Shown here: in pieces, positions 21,039-32,262 of the stretch
How positions within the stretch are numbered: position 1 is the first letter of the stretch
Layout: each line of letters starts with the position of its first letter
Translations under genes and position numbers: made by a program
Assembly: GCA_010093605.1 (NCBI GenBank)
Contig: MU004191.1
Span: 1,357,832 to 1,421,831, forward strand
Reading direction: 5' to 3'
DNA: 64,000 nucleotides
Origin: Lophium mytilinum
Lineage: Eukaryota > Ascomycota > Dothideomycetes > Mytilinidiales > Mytilinidiaceae
The notes under the pieces: model-generated
The model's input: the letters and a program-made list of their open reading frames with translations, nothing else
Database searches by the model: none
What the model was told of the DNA's origin: nothing

Positions 21039-23290
21039 TCAAACCACCTCCGCCAACCTCCCCACCTCCGCTACCGCCTCCTCAAACCCATCAAACGCCC
21101 CAATCGGCAACCCACTCTCCGCCAGCACCCGCCTCCCCACCTCCTCATTCGTCCCCCTCAACCTCACCACCACCGGCTTCTCCACCCCAACCTCGCGATA
21201 CGCCAGCACCACCCCGGCCGCAATCATATCGCACAGCGTCAGCCCGCCGAAGATATTCACAAACACAACCGCGACACGGGGGTCCGCGAGAACCAGGCGG
21301 AAGCTAGTCGCGATAGTCGCGGCCGTGGCCTTGCCGCCCGTGTCGAGGAAGTTCGCGGGGGATGTGTGCGGCAGGCGGGTGGTTAGGACGTCGAGGGTGT
21401 TCATGGCGAGGCCGGCGCCGTTGACGAGGGTGCCGATGAGGTTTGTAGGGGAGGTGGGGGTGGGAGGGGAGGGCAGGGGGATGTAGACGATGCCAGCGGC
21501 CTCGGCTTCGGTTTCGGTAGGGGATAGTGCTGCGCGGAGGGCATGGAGGGTTTCGTGGCGGTACGCGGACTTGAAGGCGGCGTCGTCGAAGGTGAAGGAG
21601 GGGGTCGAGATGTTGAGAGTGGAGGAGGATGGGGGGATGGAGAGGTTGACGGTTAGGGTGAGGGCTTCTTTGGATTTGTAGAGGTCCCAGAGGTCGGAGA
21701 TGAGGGAGGCGGCGGCGGCTTTGGCGGCGGGTGGGGCAGCGTCGAGTTGGAGGTGCGAGAGGGCGGCGAGAATGGTGGATTTGGAGGGGCCGGTGCGGTA
21801 GTCGAAGGGGATGCGGCGGGAGCGTTTGGGGAGGTGCTCTGGGTCGGTCGTTGGGGAGGCTAGGACGCAAGGGCTGCGGGCGGAGCGGTCGATGGTAATG
21901 CCGACTAGGTGGGTGTCTGATGATGAGGGCGGGCTTGGGGAGACGGTGATGTTGTAAGGAGCGAGGAGCTCGGCGGCTTGATCTGTGGTGATGTGGAGAC
22001 CACGAGATTGAGGCAAGAGTTTCGAGCGAGAGAATGATGGCTGTGGGCGATGAGGCGTTTGGGAAGTCTGGTATGATCTTCGTTGGTTTGCAGCAGACTT
22101 TTGCTAGCATAGTGTCAGACGTATACGGCTGTAAGTAGGAATGAAGCTTACAATCTCTTGAACATTCCTTCCACTGCTTGATAGGAGTCCTTTCATCACA
22201 TTTCCAAACTTGGCTGGATGATCTACCATAGTAACCCCGGCTTTTTCCAGAGCTTTGTACTTACTCTCCGCATTGCCCTCTCCAATTCCAGTCCAAGCTC
22301 CTGCATGTCCCATGACTTGGCCAGGGACAGCTTGGAAGCCACCGATCACGGCTGCGATGGGCCTGATACAACTAGTCAGAGAGCGAGATAGGAGTTATCG
22401 AAGGAATATACATACTTGGGGTTCTCAGTCCGCTTTTTATAGTCTTTGATCCACTCGGCTGCCTCCTCCTCCGCAGTCCCACCCAACTCGCCTACTAAGA
22501 TGATTGCCTCGGTGTCCTCGTCCGTCTCAAAGATAGTGAGGCCGTCAACAAAATTAGTCCCAGCAATCACATCGCCACCCATTCCTATACACAAGCTTTG
22601 GCCGAGCCCAGCTCTTGTCAACGATCCAACAGTTTCGTAGCTCAGGGTTCCAGATTTGGCCACGATACCTATATGGCCAGGGGAGAAGGTTGACAGGGGT
22701 TGAAATCCAATCCTGCATTTCCCAATTGCTGAGATGATTCCAGGGGCATTAGCGCCGACTAGTCGTGACTTTGACTGAGTGCTGAGAATCGAGTGTATCT
22801 GAAATTCTTTAGCAACAGCTCATGGAAAGAAGAAGTAGTATCATAATACCCGCATAACATCATGCAGAGGGACATGCTCCGCAACCGCTACTATCAAAGG
22901 GATCTCTGCTTCAATCGCCTCCTCTATAGCTGACGCAGCATGCTGAGCTGCTACAAAGATGGCCGTTGCATCTGGGTTAAGCTTCTCTTTGGCAGCCCTC
23001 ACACTGGGCAGAACCGGAAGACCAAGATGCTCTGATGTGGTGCCAGGTTTCACGCCTCCAACGATATGGGTGCCCCAGTCGATTGACTGCTGGGCATTTG
23101 CTGTTGCTTGCTTTCCAGTGAAGCCTTGGTACATTACCCGAGTGTGCTTCCCAATCTTAAGGTTCGGGATGGTTTCCGCGTATCCATTGCGAGAGATAGA
23201 AGTCGAGAACGAACGAGGACCGTATTTACCAGCATACGCATGCCTTGAAGGATGTAAGACAATCCTTGGCGAAATACGGAGAATTAACAT
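21039..23290 (-). CDS. Fused succinyl-CoA-ligase-like protein (alpha + beta)
   Basis: The model is complement(join(21039..22103, 22152..22362, 22416..22798, 22850..23290)), 699 residues. Residues 1-35 resemble a mitochondrial presequence (Arg/Ser-rich). Residues 36-345 are a complete succinyl-CoA ligase alpha chain: CoA loop MYQGFTGKQATA, GVKPGTT, SGTLSYE, GELGG (E251), and the phosphohistidine motif MGHAGA (H294). After a basic linker, residues from about 381 are a beta chain that keeps VDRS-type (TIDRSARSP) and the CoA-ligase core LVNGAGLAMNTLDVL, PANFLDTGGKAT, VNIFGGLTLCDMI and VVVRLRGTNEE. The glycine-rich nucleotide loop of the ATP-grasp domain is missing, and the EINP/LDGK metal-binding motifs are not conserved. 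It may be a non-canonical or regulatory ligase. I recall similar fused proteins in other filamentous fungi. Confidence 0.85.
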
Positions 23291-23927
23291 GACGGGCACG
23301 TGCTCGCTAGATGAGCAGTCGTATGGATTCTTGAGCAAAGGAAACGACCGGCGCCCTTTAGTCTCGTGGAATGTCTATAAGAAGGACCGGGCGTCCGTAT
23401 GACTAGGGCCAGTGCAATTGACTCTTTCTGCTACTTTTGAGAGGAGTAAGATTGAATTTGAGACGCGGGAATACCGAGGAAATAACGACTCGTGACAACA
23501 GCACTCGGCGGGCGACCTCGGGAAGTCGCAATTGGGGTCAAAATCAACGGAAATATGAGGTAAAATCCAGAAAAGGACGACGCGGTCTTTCTATCTATTT
23601 TAACGTACGACGACTGTCAATTTCATTGGAAAATAAGAAGCAACTATAGAGAAATGTAGAAAGGGAAAGTCGTCGAGTGACGTTGGAGCTTGCCCGTTGG
23701 AGCTTGGACGACGTTCCCCTCCATTTATCCCCACACTTTGGTCCGATCTTGTTCCTGATGGATCGGCACTTTGTCTCCTTGTCACCTCCCAACATTCCAC
23801 CTCAACGAAGCTGCTTGCATATACAGCTTGAAGCGATCTGCTACAATCCCATCCCTACCTCCTCTCTACATGATCCACACGACAAACTAGCACTCTCGCC
23901 CAAAGCACCCCCATAAGTACCCCCACA
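23291..23927. promoter_or_regulatory. Divergent promoter, ligase-like gene / disordered-protein gene
   Basis: About 640 bases between two divergent ATGs. No specific operator recognised. Confidence 0.45.
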
Positions 23928-24578
23928 ATGTCTCACACCACCCCCTCCGAATCAGGTACCCTCTCCCCAACCCCCCCCGCCTCCTCCACTCTAACCAACA
24001 CCCTAGAAGTCACCAGCGCCATCAGCAGCCTCAAAATCAACACCGCGCCGGCCTCCCTCTCCACAAAATCCACCATCAAGCCCAAGAACCAAAAAGTCGC
24101 CGACTCCTGGGACGACGACGTCTCCGACGGCAGCGCCACCGAGACCGAGCCCGACGGCGTGCTCTCCCCCTCCCTCTCCAACGTCTCGTCCGCCTCCACC
24201 TCCCTCAAGCCCACAGCCTCAAACACCCCGCCGAACCCGCCCCCGCCGACCCCCGCGTCGCCCACCGCTGCGCCGTTCGGCTTGCCGGACGCGCCGCCCT
24301 ACTCATACGCGTATGAGGGGGATGAGGGGCGGGAGCGGAGTCGCAGTGGGAGCGGGGCGGCGAGTCCTGCGCGCAGGCCGGAGAAGACGACGGCGGTGGC
24401 GGGGAGGTTGATTGCGGCGGGGTTGGGGGTGAGGGCGCCGCGGCGGACGGAGGAGGAGCGGGAGTATGATCGTGTGATGCGGGAGAAGGAGAGGAAGAGG
24501 CGGGATGAGGAGAGGGATAGGAAGAGGCGGGAGGAGGCGGAGAGGGAGAGGAGGGTGAAGGCTGCTTGGGATGATTAG
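23928..24578 (+). CDS. Disordered protein with charged C-terminal helix
   Basis: Single exon, 216 residues. Residues 1-150 are rich in Ser, Thr and Pro, with a short conserved-looking acidic patch VADSWDDDVSDGSATETE. From about residue 165 to the end is a long Arg/Glu-rich helix (EEEREYDRVMREKERKRRD...) ending in KAAWDD. The WDDD and AAWDD echoes could bind the same partner. I do not recognise a named family; such proteins recur in Pezizomycotina. The coding strand switches from very C-rich (first 300 nt) to very G-rich (last 280 nt). Confidence 0.65.
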   Translation: MSHTTPSESGTLSPTPPASSTLTNTLEVTSAISSLKINTAPASLSTKSTIKPKNQKVADSWDDDVSDGSATETEPDGVLSPSLSNVSSASTSLKPTASNTPPNPPPPTPASPTAAPFGLPDAPPYSYAYEGDEGRERSRSGSGAASPARRPEKTTAVAGRLIAAGLGVRAPRRTEEEREYDRVMREKERKRRDEERDRKRREEAERERRVKAAWDD

Positions 24579-25225
24579 AAGAGGAGTTCGGCGGCTCGAA
24601 TGGTCTGGTTTGTTGCGTTTCGTTTTATGGGCCGGGTTGGGTGGCGTGGTTTGGGAATCGTGGTGATGGGACACGATCTGTATGAGATATGGTGTTCCTC
24701 GAGCTGAAAAACCAGGTGGAAGTTTCAGGTTCTTCTGCTGCCCTTGTACGCGTAAATAATGTTGAAAGTACTCTGGATACGATGATGAAAGATAGCCTGT
24801 TACGGAGTCGTAATAATGTGGGCTCATGGCCAAATGCGTCTAGCAGACATCTTTATTGGGTTACATGCGTCACTAGTGAACTTGTAGATAGAACCGATGA
24901 ATTTTATATTTATGTCCGAGAAGCACAAAAACATGCATAGCCCCATCTTGAACTTCCCGGTGGTGTCGTGGAATAGAAAGGGATATTGGGGAAGCCTTCA
25001 ATGTCAACACCAGTTGGACGCCAAAAGCGCCATCTTCGAGTAGTTCCCCCGGAACACCCAGAAATCGAGGAAAACCACCCGCATAAGATTCGTTCGTTCA
25101 TTCAAGTGGAAAACCCCTCGCTCCCACCCTCCTCAGATCCGATATATCATAAGCCGTTTTGTCGCCCGGTCGGGAAACCTATGTGGTGCCGTCGTTCATC
25201 GAAAGTCGTCGGGGAAATGGCTTGA
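24579..25225. other. Convergent 3' intergenic region
   Basis: About 650 bases between the 3' ends of the disordered-protein gene and the SUMO gene. Nothing recognised. Confidence 0.5.
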
Positions 25226-25698
25226 TCAACAGCCGCCAATCTGCTCCTGGTGGACCTCGAGCGTATCGCCGTCTTGCATTTCGAGCTACCACAAAATGTC
25301 AGTACTGTAAGAGAAGCGAGTCTGCGATTGAGTGGCGAGAAAGTAGGGCTGCGGTAGACGTGCTTCCGAGTTCTATACTGATATTCTAGGCAAGAACTAC
25401 CATGATATGGTGGTGTATTACTTGGGATAGGGCATTGTAGCCACAGAAAGCAACGGTCACTCACAGATTCGGGGTTGTCGGTGGGTTGGACTCGGACGCC
25501 TTCGAACAAGAAGCGGACACTCGCGAAACTTTTGCCCTGACGGTCACAGAAAGCGTCCATCAGCTTCTTCAGCTGAGTGGTACGCTTTATTTTGAAGAAA
25601 ACTTCATTGTTGTTGTCGGTGACTTTGATGTTCAGGTGCTCTGACTGCTCAGCCCCCTCCGGCTTCTGCTGCATGTTGGGACTGCCGGAATCGCTCAT
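25226..25698 (-). CDS. smt3: SUMO (small ubiquitin-like modifier)
   Basis: The model is complement(join(25226..25285, 25465..25698)), 97 residues. The fold matches SUMO: HLNIKVTDNNNEVFFKIK, LKKLMDAFCDRQGK, VRFLFEGVRVQPTDNPES, and in the second exon LEMQDGDTLEVHQEQIGG followed by a single Cys. The Gly-Gly end is exposed by a Ulp protease before conjugation to lysines; here only one residue would be removed. A 179 nt intron (GTGAGT donor, GGTAG acceptor) separates the exons in phase 0. Divergent from cmc4. Confidence 0.95.
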
Positions 25699-26243
25699 CT
25701 TGAGGAAATGTAGGTAGGATCAGTTGTGGTTGTCTGGATGATGAAGTTGATGGTGGAGGTGGTGGAGGTGATGAAGCTGCTGCTGCCTGTTAGCCGGTGA
25801 AGTATTTGAAGGACAGGCTGGCGTGACCAACCTGTGGGCGGCGGACGCGCGAGGTGATATGGCAGCGGAGTTTGTGCTATTGCCGTGCAGGCCCGCGCGA
25901 GTTTCACGTTCTGGAGGGTCGGCGAAGAAGCTGGGGAGGAGCTGGAGGAGTGAGAAGGGTGTGGCAACTGGCAGGCGGATCAGAAGAGACGAGATGGTTC
26001 GTTGTGGATGTGTCAACGAGAGTAGTGAGGTGGAGGATGTCTGGTGGGGTCTTGAAAGAAGGGCCAATGCGGAAGCGAGCCGCGAAAACTGGGCGAAGGG
26101 TGGCAATTGAGTATTTCACTGCTCTGCAAGACCTTACTGTGTTGATCAAAGAATAAGAGCGCTTCGAGACCCTTCTGCGCCCTTTATACTCGCCGCCGCG
26201 CTGTCTGTCGGGTGTCCACGTGACGAACTGTCCTTGTGACACT
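25699..26243. promoter_or_regulatory. Divergent promoter, smt3 / cmc4
   Basis: 545 bases between divergent ATGs. Open frames here on both strands (25720-26482) are mutual shadows without family resemblance. Confidence 0.5.
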
Positions 26244-26684
26244 ATGGTATCTAGAGCAAACACCTCTGCATCGAGCCGCGCTGATTCGCCCCAGGGACTT
26301 AAGGACGACCTCAAGACTGATCCACCGTGCCATCCCAAGGCGTGTGCTATACAGGGTGGGTCATTAGGCCTTCTCACAGCACCAATTCTGATCACACAGT
26401 ATAGATTGCCTGCAGAAGTCAAACTACAACGAAGACAAGTGTCGGAGCCAGGTCGGTTCCTAAGCTGTTCACGCCCAAGCAATCTAACTAACAGACAAGG
26501 TCGATGCTCTGTATGAGTGCTGCAACGAGTTCTACAAGGAGAATGGGGACAGCGCGAGCACTGTCAGCTGCCCCAAAGCATCTCTATTACGGTGAGAGCT
26601 CACGGTGCAGCTTCATCGCCCTCCTCTCATCCATGCTAACCATACGGCAGCCTTAAGATGAAGCAGAAAGCTCAGGGCTTGTAG
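26244..26684 (+). CDS. cmc4: Cx9C-motif mitochondrial protein Cmc4
   Basis: The model is join(26244..26355, 26405..26451, 26500..26591, 26651..26684), 94 residues in four exons with introns of 49, 48 and 59 nt. The spliced protein has CHPKACAIQDC (Cx9C), the following C with DKC, then VDALYECCNEFY and STVSCPKASLLRLKMKQKAQG, the Cmc4 pattern. Cmc4 is a twin-Cx9C protein of the mitochondrial intermembrane space, imported by the Mia40 disulfide relay. No exon exceeds 112 nt, so the gene is easily missed. Exon 2 encodes only 15 residues and part of a codon. Confidence 0.9.
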
Positions 26685-27391
26685 ACAGCAGACGGCAGAC
26701 GGCAGGCAGGATCGTGGCATAGATTCTAATATGTAATAACCGGATCCAACCCCAATAGTCACTGGGAAAATTGAGCGAGGAAAGCAGATATGTTGGTATA
26801 AGACGGTCGTGAGCGCGCAAAGAGGCCGCAAGGACCTGCTCAAACATGGAGTATTGTTTGAACCGAGACTCTAATGACTGCCTAAAGACATTGTTGAAGA
26901 AAAGAAGAGGACGAGAAATTTTTTGGTTGGTTTTGAGAAGCGAGATCGGCGCTAGGCCCAGAACAGCTGGCCTGCATAACATGCATATTTTTGGCCATGC
27001 AAGGAGCAATGCAGTGAATTGACGTTTGAAATACTGTTTTTGAGATCGTAGGCATGCGTGACTATGGCGTTTTATGTATTCGAAAGCATTCCAAGCAGAC
27101 TTGAGGAGATCTTGAAACAACGCCAAGTACTTGCTGATCGGGGCTGAATCCGTCGGAGGAGCTGCCACCTATCGATTCTCGACTCGGAGTTCCTTAAGAA
27201 GCTCATCTCACGCCCTACATTGTTACTGTAACTTACTAGCGACGCGTTTGCTCGTCCCTTGTTAGCCGTGAACGTGCCATATAGCTTCCCCCGCCTGCGA
27301 CTGGCTCCTGAGCTCCACGATCCGACCCTACGACCGCCTCGTGCCCCGAAGCTACCATAGCCCCCCCTATCGCGATGAGACGGTGACACGC
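26685..27391. other. Intergenic between cmc4 and the type II membrane protein
   Basis: About 700 bases. A minus-strand frame (26653-27168) has no family resemblance. It presumably holds the promoter of the following gene. Confidence 0.5.
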
Positions 27392-29695
27392 ATGTTCGAC
27401 GGAGGACGCCACCGGACTCGAGGAGGACTAGGAGTCGCTCCTGAGTCCAACATGGTGACACGCACTATATTTCCCACGGATGAAGAGCTTGGGAAGAAGG
27501 ACGACGACCACAAACCCACCAGGTCACCTACGTGGAGCGCGTTGCGGAATCCATTACGATGGCGTAGAAGGCGGATACTCCTAGCGTTAGTCGGCCTCTA
27601 TCTGCTATACGTTTTCATACACAACATTCCAGATCTGGGCGAGGAAAATGGAAGGAGACCGCCGAAGATACCACTCACGAAGAGCGGGAAGAGTTCATCC
27701 TCTGACCTCGGGCCCCCTACTGGACCACCACCGGGTACAAAGACGCCGAAAGACGAGGAAACGTCGCATACATACAGTGGAAGAATCCGCTTCTACAAGT
27801 TGGGGGCTACGCTGCAAGGGTTCTATATGGGAAACCGTTATACCAATAGAAATGTCCTTTTCGCGGTGTCGAATCTGAAGAGCGCTTCAGTCATGCTACC
27901 ACTGGCATGTGAAATGTCAAAATGGAACAGGAATGATGTCCATCTGGCTTTTGTGGGCCGCGAGGACATCCCTCTCGAAGACATCCTCGAGATTAATGGA
28001 GTGGACGAGAAGAAATGCAAGGTCTATTGGCATGACGCCCGCCCGGATTACTCCGAATACAGCACCGATTTCCGCGCCGAAGCAAGTGTCACTGCGGCTA
28101 TGAATCACATACACAATTACCTCCACCCACAGGTGGCTATCATTGATGATTCTGTTTCAGAGGATGCCTTCTTCGTAAGAAGCATACGAGCGAAAGCAAA
28201 AGTCCAAGACATGCCTATTATTGAAATTCCAAAAGACGGATCTGAGAACTTCCTATGGTTGGGCAGACTAGATGCTGGATCATTAAGGTCGTGGCACCGC
28301 TCCACGATCGACATTCTTATACAAGCTCCCTCTCAGTCGTCTGGGTCACTCATTCGCCTGCTCCGATCAATCCAAACTGCCGACTATAGGGGGTTAAAAC
28401 CTCCTCGATTGATTATTGAGCTGCCGACGAGATTAGACCCCCCCACTCAATACTATCTAGAAAACCTCATCTGGCCACCTGCGGCGAAAGACAGCCCTCT
28501 TGCTACTAGCGAGATTATTTTACGACATCGCATCCCTAACGAACAATCATCTCAAGAAGAGTCTTCCATTCGATTTTTAGAAAGCTTCTTCCCCACGAGC
28601 CCCGCAAATTCTCATGTTCTCTTGCTATCCCCTCAGGCTGAACTGTCTCCGCTATATTATCATTACCTCAAGTACAACCTCCTTGAATACAAGTACTCTA
28701 CGTATGGCGCAGAAGATGCTGCAGATGTCATGGGTTTGGCTCTAGAACTTCCATCCTATCTCTTGGACGGAACTTCATCCCTAAAAGCGCCCACCTTAGT
28801 GGACATGCACGACTCCAAGTACAAGGCTATGACCGGAGTTCCCAGCGTCCCTTTTGTTTGGCAAGCACCAAACAGCAACGCAGCTCTGTACTTCGGAGAT
28901 AAGTGGGTGGAACTCCACTCCTTCCTCAGCAACCGCATATCCGCAGAACGCCGAACCCCAAAGAGAGCGCCCCGCGCCAAACTCATCTCCGAAACCTTCC
29001 CCGCGTGGGCCGAATACATGCTCGAATTCATGCGAACCCGCGGCTACGGCCTCATCTACCCAGGCACTCTGTCTTCAGAAAGCCTCGCCAAAGTCCACAA
29101 CGAGCTATACCAATTGCCCGAAGAATTCCAAGTGCCCCTCTCAGAGCCTAAACCCAAAGACAGCGATGCTCCGCCGCCGAAAAAGCCAGAGCAGCCCTTC
29201 CTAACAGATGAAGCCCCGCCTCCGCCGCCGGTCAACGCGGAATCGCCTCTCGTCCCTTTCTCTCGACCCCTCCACGCCGCACTCCCATTCGAGGGCGACC
29301 TCCCCGAGATCCCTCACTTGCCCCATCTGCTCTACTCAGGCGAGCTCATCGCGCCGGCAAACGTCACGCGCGAGGCAGACGCCTTCGCCGCCAAATTCCG
29401 CGAAGAGATCGGAGGGTGCGCGCCTGTTCCCAAGGGACAGCGGCGGAAGGTTCTTCCTGGAAGCGCGAGAGATCTGTTCTGTTTTGGGGATGAGGACGAG
29501 GACGACTTTGAGGATGAGGAGCAGCCGCTGCTGGGGTCGGAAGCTACCGATGCGTTCTGGGGGCGCAAACCAGCAGTAGTCGAAGAAGAAGATGCTACTT
29601 CAGTTGTTGCGCCGGCGGCGTCGGCGTCGGCGTCGGCGGCTGCGAGTGAGATGCCGGTTAGCAGTGCGGCGGCAGTAATGAAGGAGGGGGTGTGA
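27392..29695 (+). CDS. Large type II membrane protein, possibly glycosyltransferase-like
   Basis: Single exon, 767 residues from the first ATG (the frame is open upstream only with GTG). A short basic cytosolic tail ends in LRWRRRR and is followed by one hydrophobic segment (about 61-79, ILLALVGLYLLYVF), so a Golgi/ER type II topology is likely. The lumenal domain (from about 140: SGRIRFYKLGATLQGFY, RNVLFAVSNLKSASVMLPLACEMSKW, VHLAFVGREDIPLEDIL) resembles a fungal family annotated as glycosyltransferase 2-like; VAIIDDS could be the DxD-type site, by inference. The C-terminal 180 residues are Pro-rich, then acidic and Ala-rich. No signal peptide apart from the anchor. Confidence 0.75.
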   Translation: MFDGGRHRTRGGLGVAPESNMVTRTIFPTDEELGKKDDDHKPTRSPTWSALRNPLRWRRRRILLALVGLYLLYVFIHNIPDLGEENGRRPPKIPLTKSGKSSSSDLGPPTGPPPGTKTPKDEETSHTYSGRIRFYKLGATLQGFYMGNRYTNRNVLFAVSNLKSASVMLPLACEMSKWNRNDVHLAFVGREDIPLEDILEINGVDEKKCKVYWHDARPDYSEYSTDFRAEASVTAAMNHIHNYLHPQVAIIDDSVSEDAFFVRSIRAKAKVQDMPIIEIPKDGSENFLWLGRLDAGSLRSWHRSTIDILIQAPSQSSGSLIRLLRSIQTADYRGLKPPRLIIELPTRLDPPTQYYLENLIWPPAAKDSPLATSEIILRHRIPNEQSSQEESSIRFLESFFPTSPANSHVLLLSPQAELSPLYYHYLKYNLLEYKYSTYGAEDAADVMGLALELPSYLLDGTSSLKAPTLVDMHDSKYKAMTGVPSVPFVWQAPNSNAALYFGDKWVELHSFLSNRISAERRTPKRAPRAKLISETFPAWAEYMLEFMRTRGYGLIYPGTLSSESLAKVHNELYQLPEEFQVPLSEPKPKDSDAPPPKKPEQPFLTDEAPPPPPVNAESPLVPFSRPLHAALPFEGDLPEIPHLPHLLYSGELIAPANVTREADAFAAKFREEIGGCAPVPKGQRRKVLPGSARDLFCFGDEDEDDFEDEEQPLLGSEATDAFWGRKPAVVEEEDATSVVAPAASASASAAASEMPVSSAAAVMKEGV

Positions 29696-30122
29696 GGGAG
29701 TTGGGTTTTCTTCTTTTTTCGAAGGGTTTTGGATGGCGTTTGGATATTGGGTGATCTGATGGGTAGCTTTAAGGAACGAGATCTAGCGCCCGATATCTCT
29801 ATATCTGGAGCATGGGCTTGATATATATAGAGCATTTTTCACGCTGTTACTGAATTTGTTTCTCCTCACCGTTGGCTGCGACCTATAAGTTTGGGGTGTC
29901 TTGCATCTTCGATTCAGCTACATCATGTCTGGTATAAAGCACGTGAGAATTCGAGGTGAGTACGCGACGGGCTCGAAACTTTATTCTATCGACCGCAAAA
30001 ACGCCAAACCTGGTATCATAAATCTTCGTAGCGCGCGTCCCACGCCCGCCTTCCAACCGAACTGCGATCCGTTCCTTTTTCTAAAATGCGCTCAACACTC
30101 CAAACGCAAAAGCTTGCTCATG
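29696..30122. other. Convergent 3' intergenic region
   Basis: About 430 bases. An ATG at 29925 followed 31 nt later by a GTGAGT looks like a first exon but leads nowhere. Confidence 0.5.
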
Positions 30123-32262
30123 TTATTGCCCTAGCAGTGGCCTAAACGTCTCAAGATCCTCAGACGCCCCCTCCTCGATCATACTGCGAATCATGTCGTC
30201 ACTCGCAATCGAGTTCCAATGGTGGATGCTCATCGACTTCTTCGAGTTAAACATGACGCTCGCGACGCCGCGGACCTGCTTCAGCACCGTGTTGGCGACC
30301 GGCCACCAGGCGGATAGGCTCTGCAGCGAGCCGGTGTCGAGGCGGATGAGGCCTTTGATCTTCTCGTCTTGGCCGTCTGGGACAAGGAAGGACCAGTAGG
30401 AGAGGTGGACGACTGAGGCGACGACGACGACGCATGTGAAGAAGGGGGAGTGCCGTTGGAGCGGGGTGGGGAGGGTGATTAGCTTGGAGATGTCTTCGGC
30501 GGCTTGGAGGCACTTGGCTGTGTGGATTTCGCGCGCTTGCGTTGGGAGTAGGATTTGGCCGGGGTCGACGCAGACGGTGACTTCTTCAACGTCGCCGAAG
30601 CCGAGGTTGGAGCGGGGGCGGTGGAGTTGGATGGTAGCGCTGTTACACGGAGTTAGCTAGTGTTTGGGTGTTTAGTATGGGATGTTCTTACGCGCAGATG
30701 ATCATTTGAGCTTGGAAGAGTATCTCATCAACGTCCCTGTCGTTGTGAAGCATGTCTCGTTTGAGTTTTGGTAGATGGAGCGACCAGTTAACCAGGTCAG
30801 CGTCTGTGATATCAACCATGTGGTATTCCAAATTGTCGGCTCTGCTGACTTCAAGAACTTTACCCATGATGCGCACGGCGTCGATGAGGTACGTAAAGGA
30901 TGAGAATTGACACTCTTCGGTAGCAAAAGCGGAGTCATCATAATCTTGAAGCGAACGGGTGAACGGAATGTGCTGTTATCTGGAGTTAGCTTCGAGTGGG
31001 AAGAAAAGGCAGGAATAGTATTATAGCGATATTGGGTGAAGGCTCTTGGGATATCATGAACAGGGAATAAGCTTACCCCGGAGTAGTATTCCGCTTCCTC
31101 ACAAGGTAAAGGTACGTCAGTCACCACGTCTCGAAGGCGGAACGGGATGCGAGGGTTTACTCCAGCAAAAAGGCCATTAATTACGTATAACGACCACCAG
31201 GTACGCCTAAGACACTCTTCAAGTATTCTATCGTTTGAGCCGTGCATCAAAGCAAAGTCTCCTCGGTTCAGTCCAATCTCGAGAGCTATATTGATTGCCA
31301 CATCGAGCATCTGGCCAGCTCTTTCCGGATCGTTGTTGGCATGCAGACCAATGGCAAAAAGCAGCAAAGTTTGGACTGAGAAAGCGTCCTTGGGGAGATT
31401 GTGCTGAGATAACATCCGTTTCAGGGCATCCTTGTACATTTCAGTGGGAGCTGCTGGGAGGAAACACGATCCAATGTACTGAATAGCAAGTTCCAAGTGT
31501 GGAATGCGTCTTTGTTTTAACAACTCCACTTGACGATGGTGAGGCAACAAGAATGGATGTGAACTGTAAAAGTAGACATAGAACGCGCCGGTTGTGCTCG
31601 CGACGCCAGAGTTCATAGAATGTGTTGGATTCAGGGATGATGGTAATGACAATTGGTTGGAAATTGGAGGCGACGCGAAGGGATTTGTGTTGATAAGGCC
31701 GTCATAAGATCCGTGCTGTGGAGTCCCCATTTGACTGATGGGCACTGTATCAGAGTTGAAGTCAAAAGCCGGAGTTGATGCGTGAGAAGAACTGAATCCC
31801 AAGACGCTTCCCATGGGAGTTTGCACAGGCAATGCGTTCTCTTGACCTGCAGAGTTGTAAGAGAGATGCGCACACGTGACTACCTCTCAACTGATTGGAG
31901 CATTTACTAGATGTCGATTCGCCAGCCTTGAGTTTCCTCTTCCCTTTCCAGCCGCGGCGTGACTTCACGTAGGAGCACTCGACGCCATCGGCTCTACACC
32001 TTGTACAGCGTACACCACCGTCGCACTTGAGATGGCGGCTTCGACAGGCCACGCAGGCGACAGGAACCGACGTTCTGTTTGCGGACACATTTCGAGCATT
32101 TCGAGCTGGCTGCGTCGCAGTAGGTTCGGGTAAACCGTTCGGATGAGCCAAAGGAGCATCTGGTGAGGAGTTCGAGGCAGTAGAAGCGTCAATAGACCAC
32201 CACGAAGAATCTCCAGCGGCAGACACGGAGAGCCGAGAAGACGTGGGCATGTGAGGCTCCAT
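30123..32262 (-). CDS. Zn2Cys6 transcription factor with fungal-specific TF domain
   Basis: The model is complement(join(30123..30639, 30692..30972, 31077..31846, 31884..32262)), 648 residues. The zinc cluster VACVACRSRHLKCDGGVRC continues as TRCRADGVEC (C-x2-C-x6-C-x5-C-x2-C-x6-C), followed by a basic linker SRRGWKGKRK. The middle homology region (from FYVYFYSSHPFLLPHH through LQTLLLFAIGLHA-type helices, RRTWWSLYVIN and GVNPRIPFRLRD) matches the Fungal_trans domain. It would bind DNA as a dimer at CGG half-sites. No metabolic cluster is adjacent, so its regulon is unknown. Introns are 37, 104 and 52 nt; the first (31847-31883) is unusually short. Confidence 0.88.

Noticed and set aside
29925-29955. 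ATG followed by a GTGAGT donor, like a first coding exon
   Set aside because: No downstream plus-strand exon continues it; the next real gene is on the other strand.
30692-31407. Plus-strand frames across the zinc-cluster gene
   Set aside because: Shadows of the minus-strand regulator exons.
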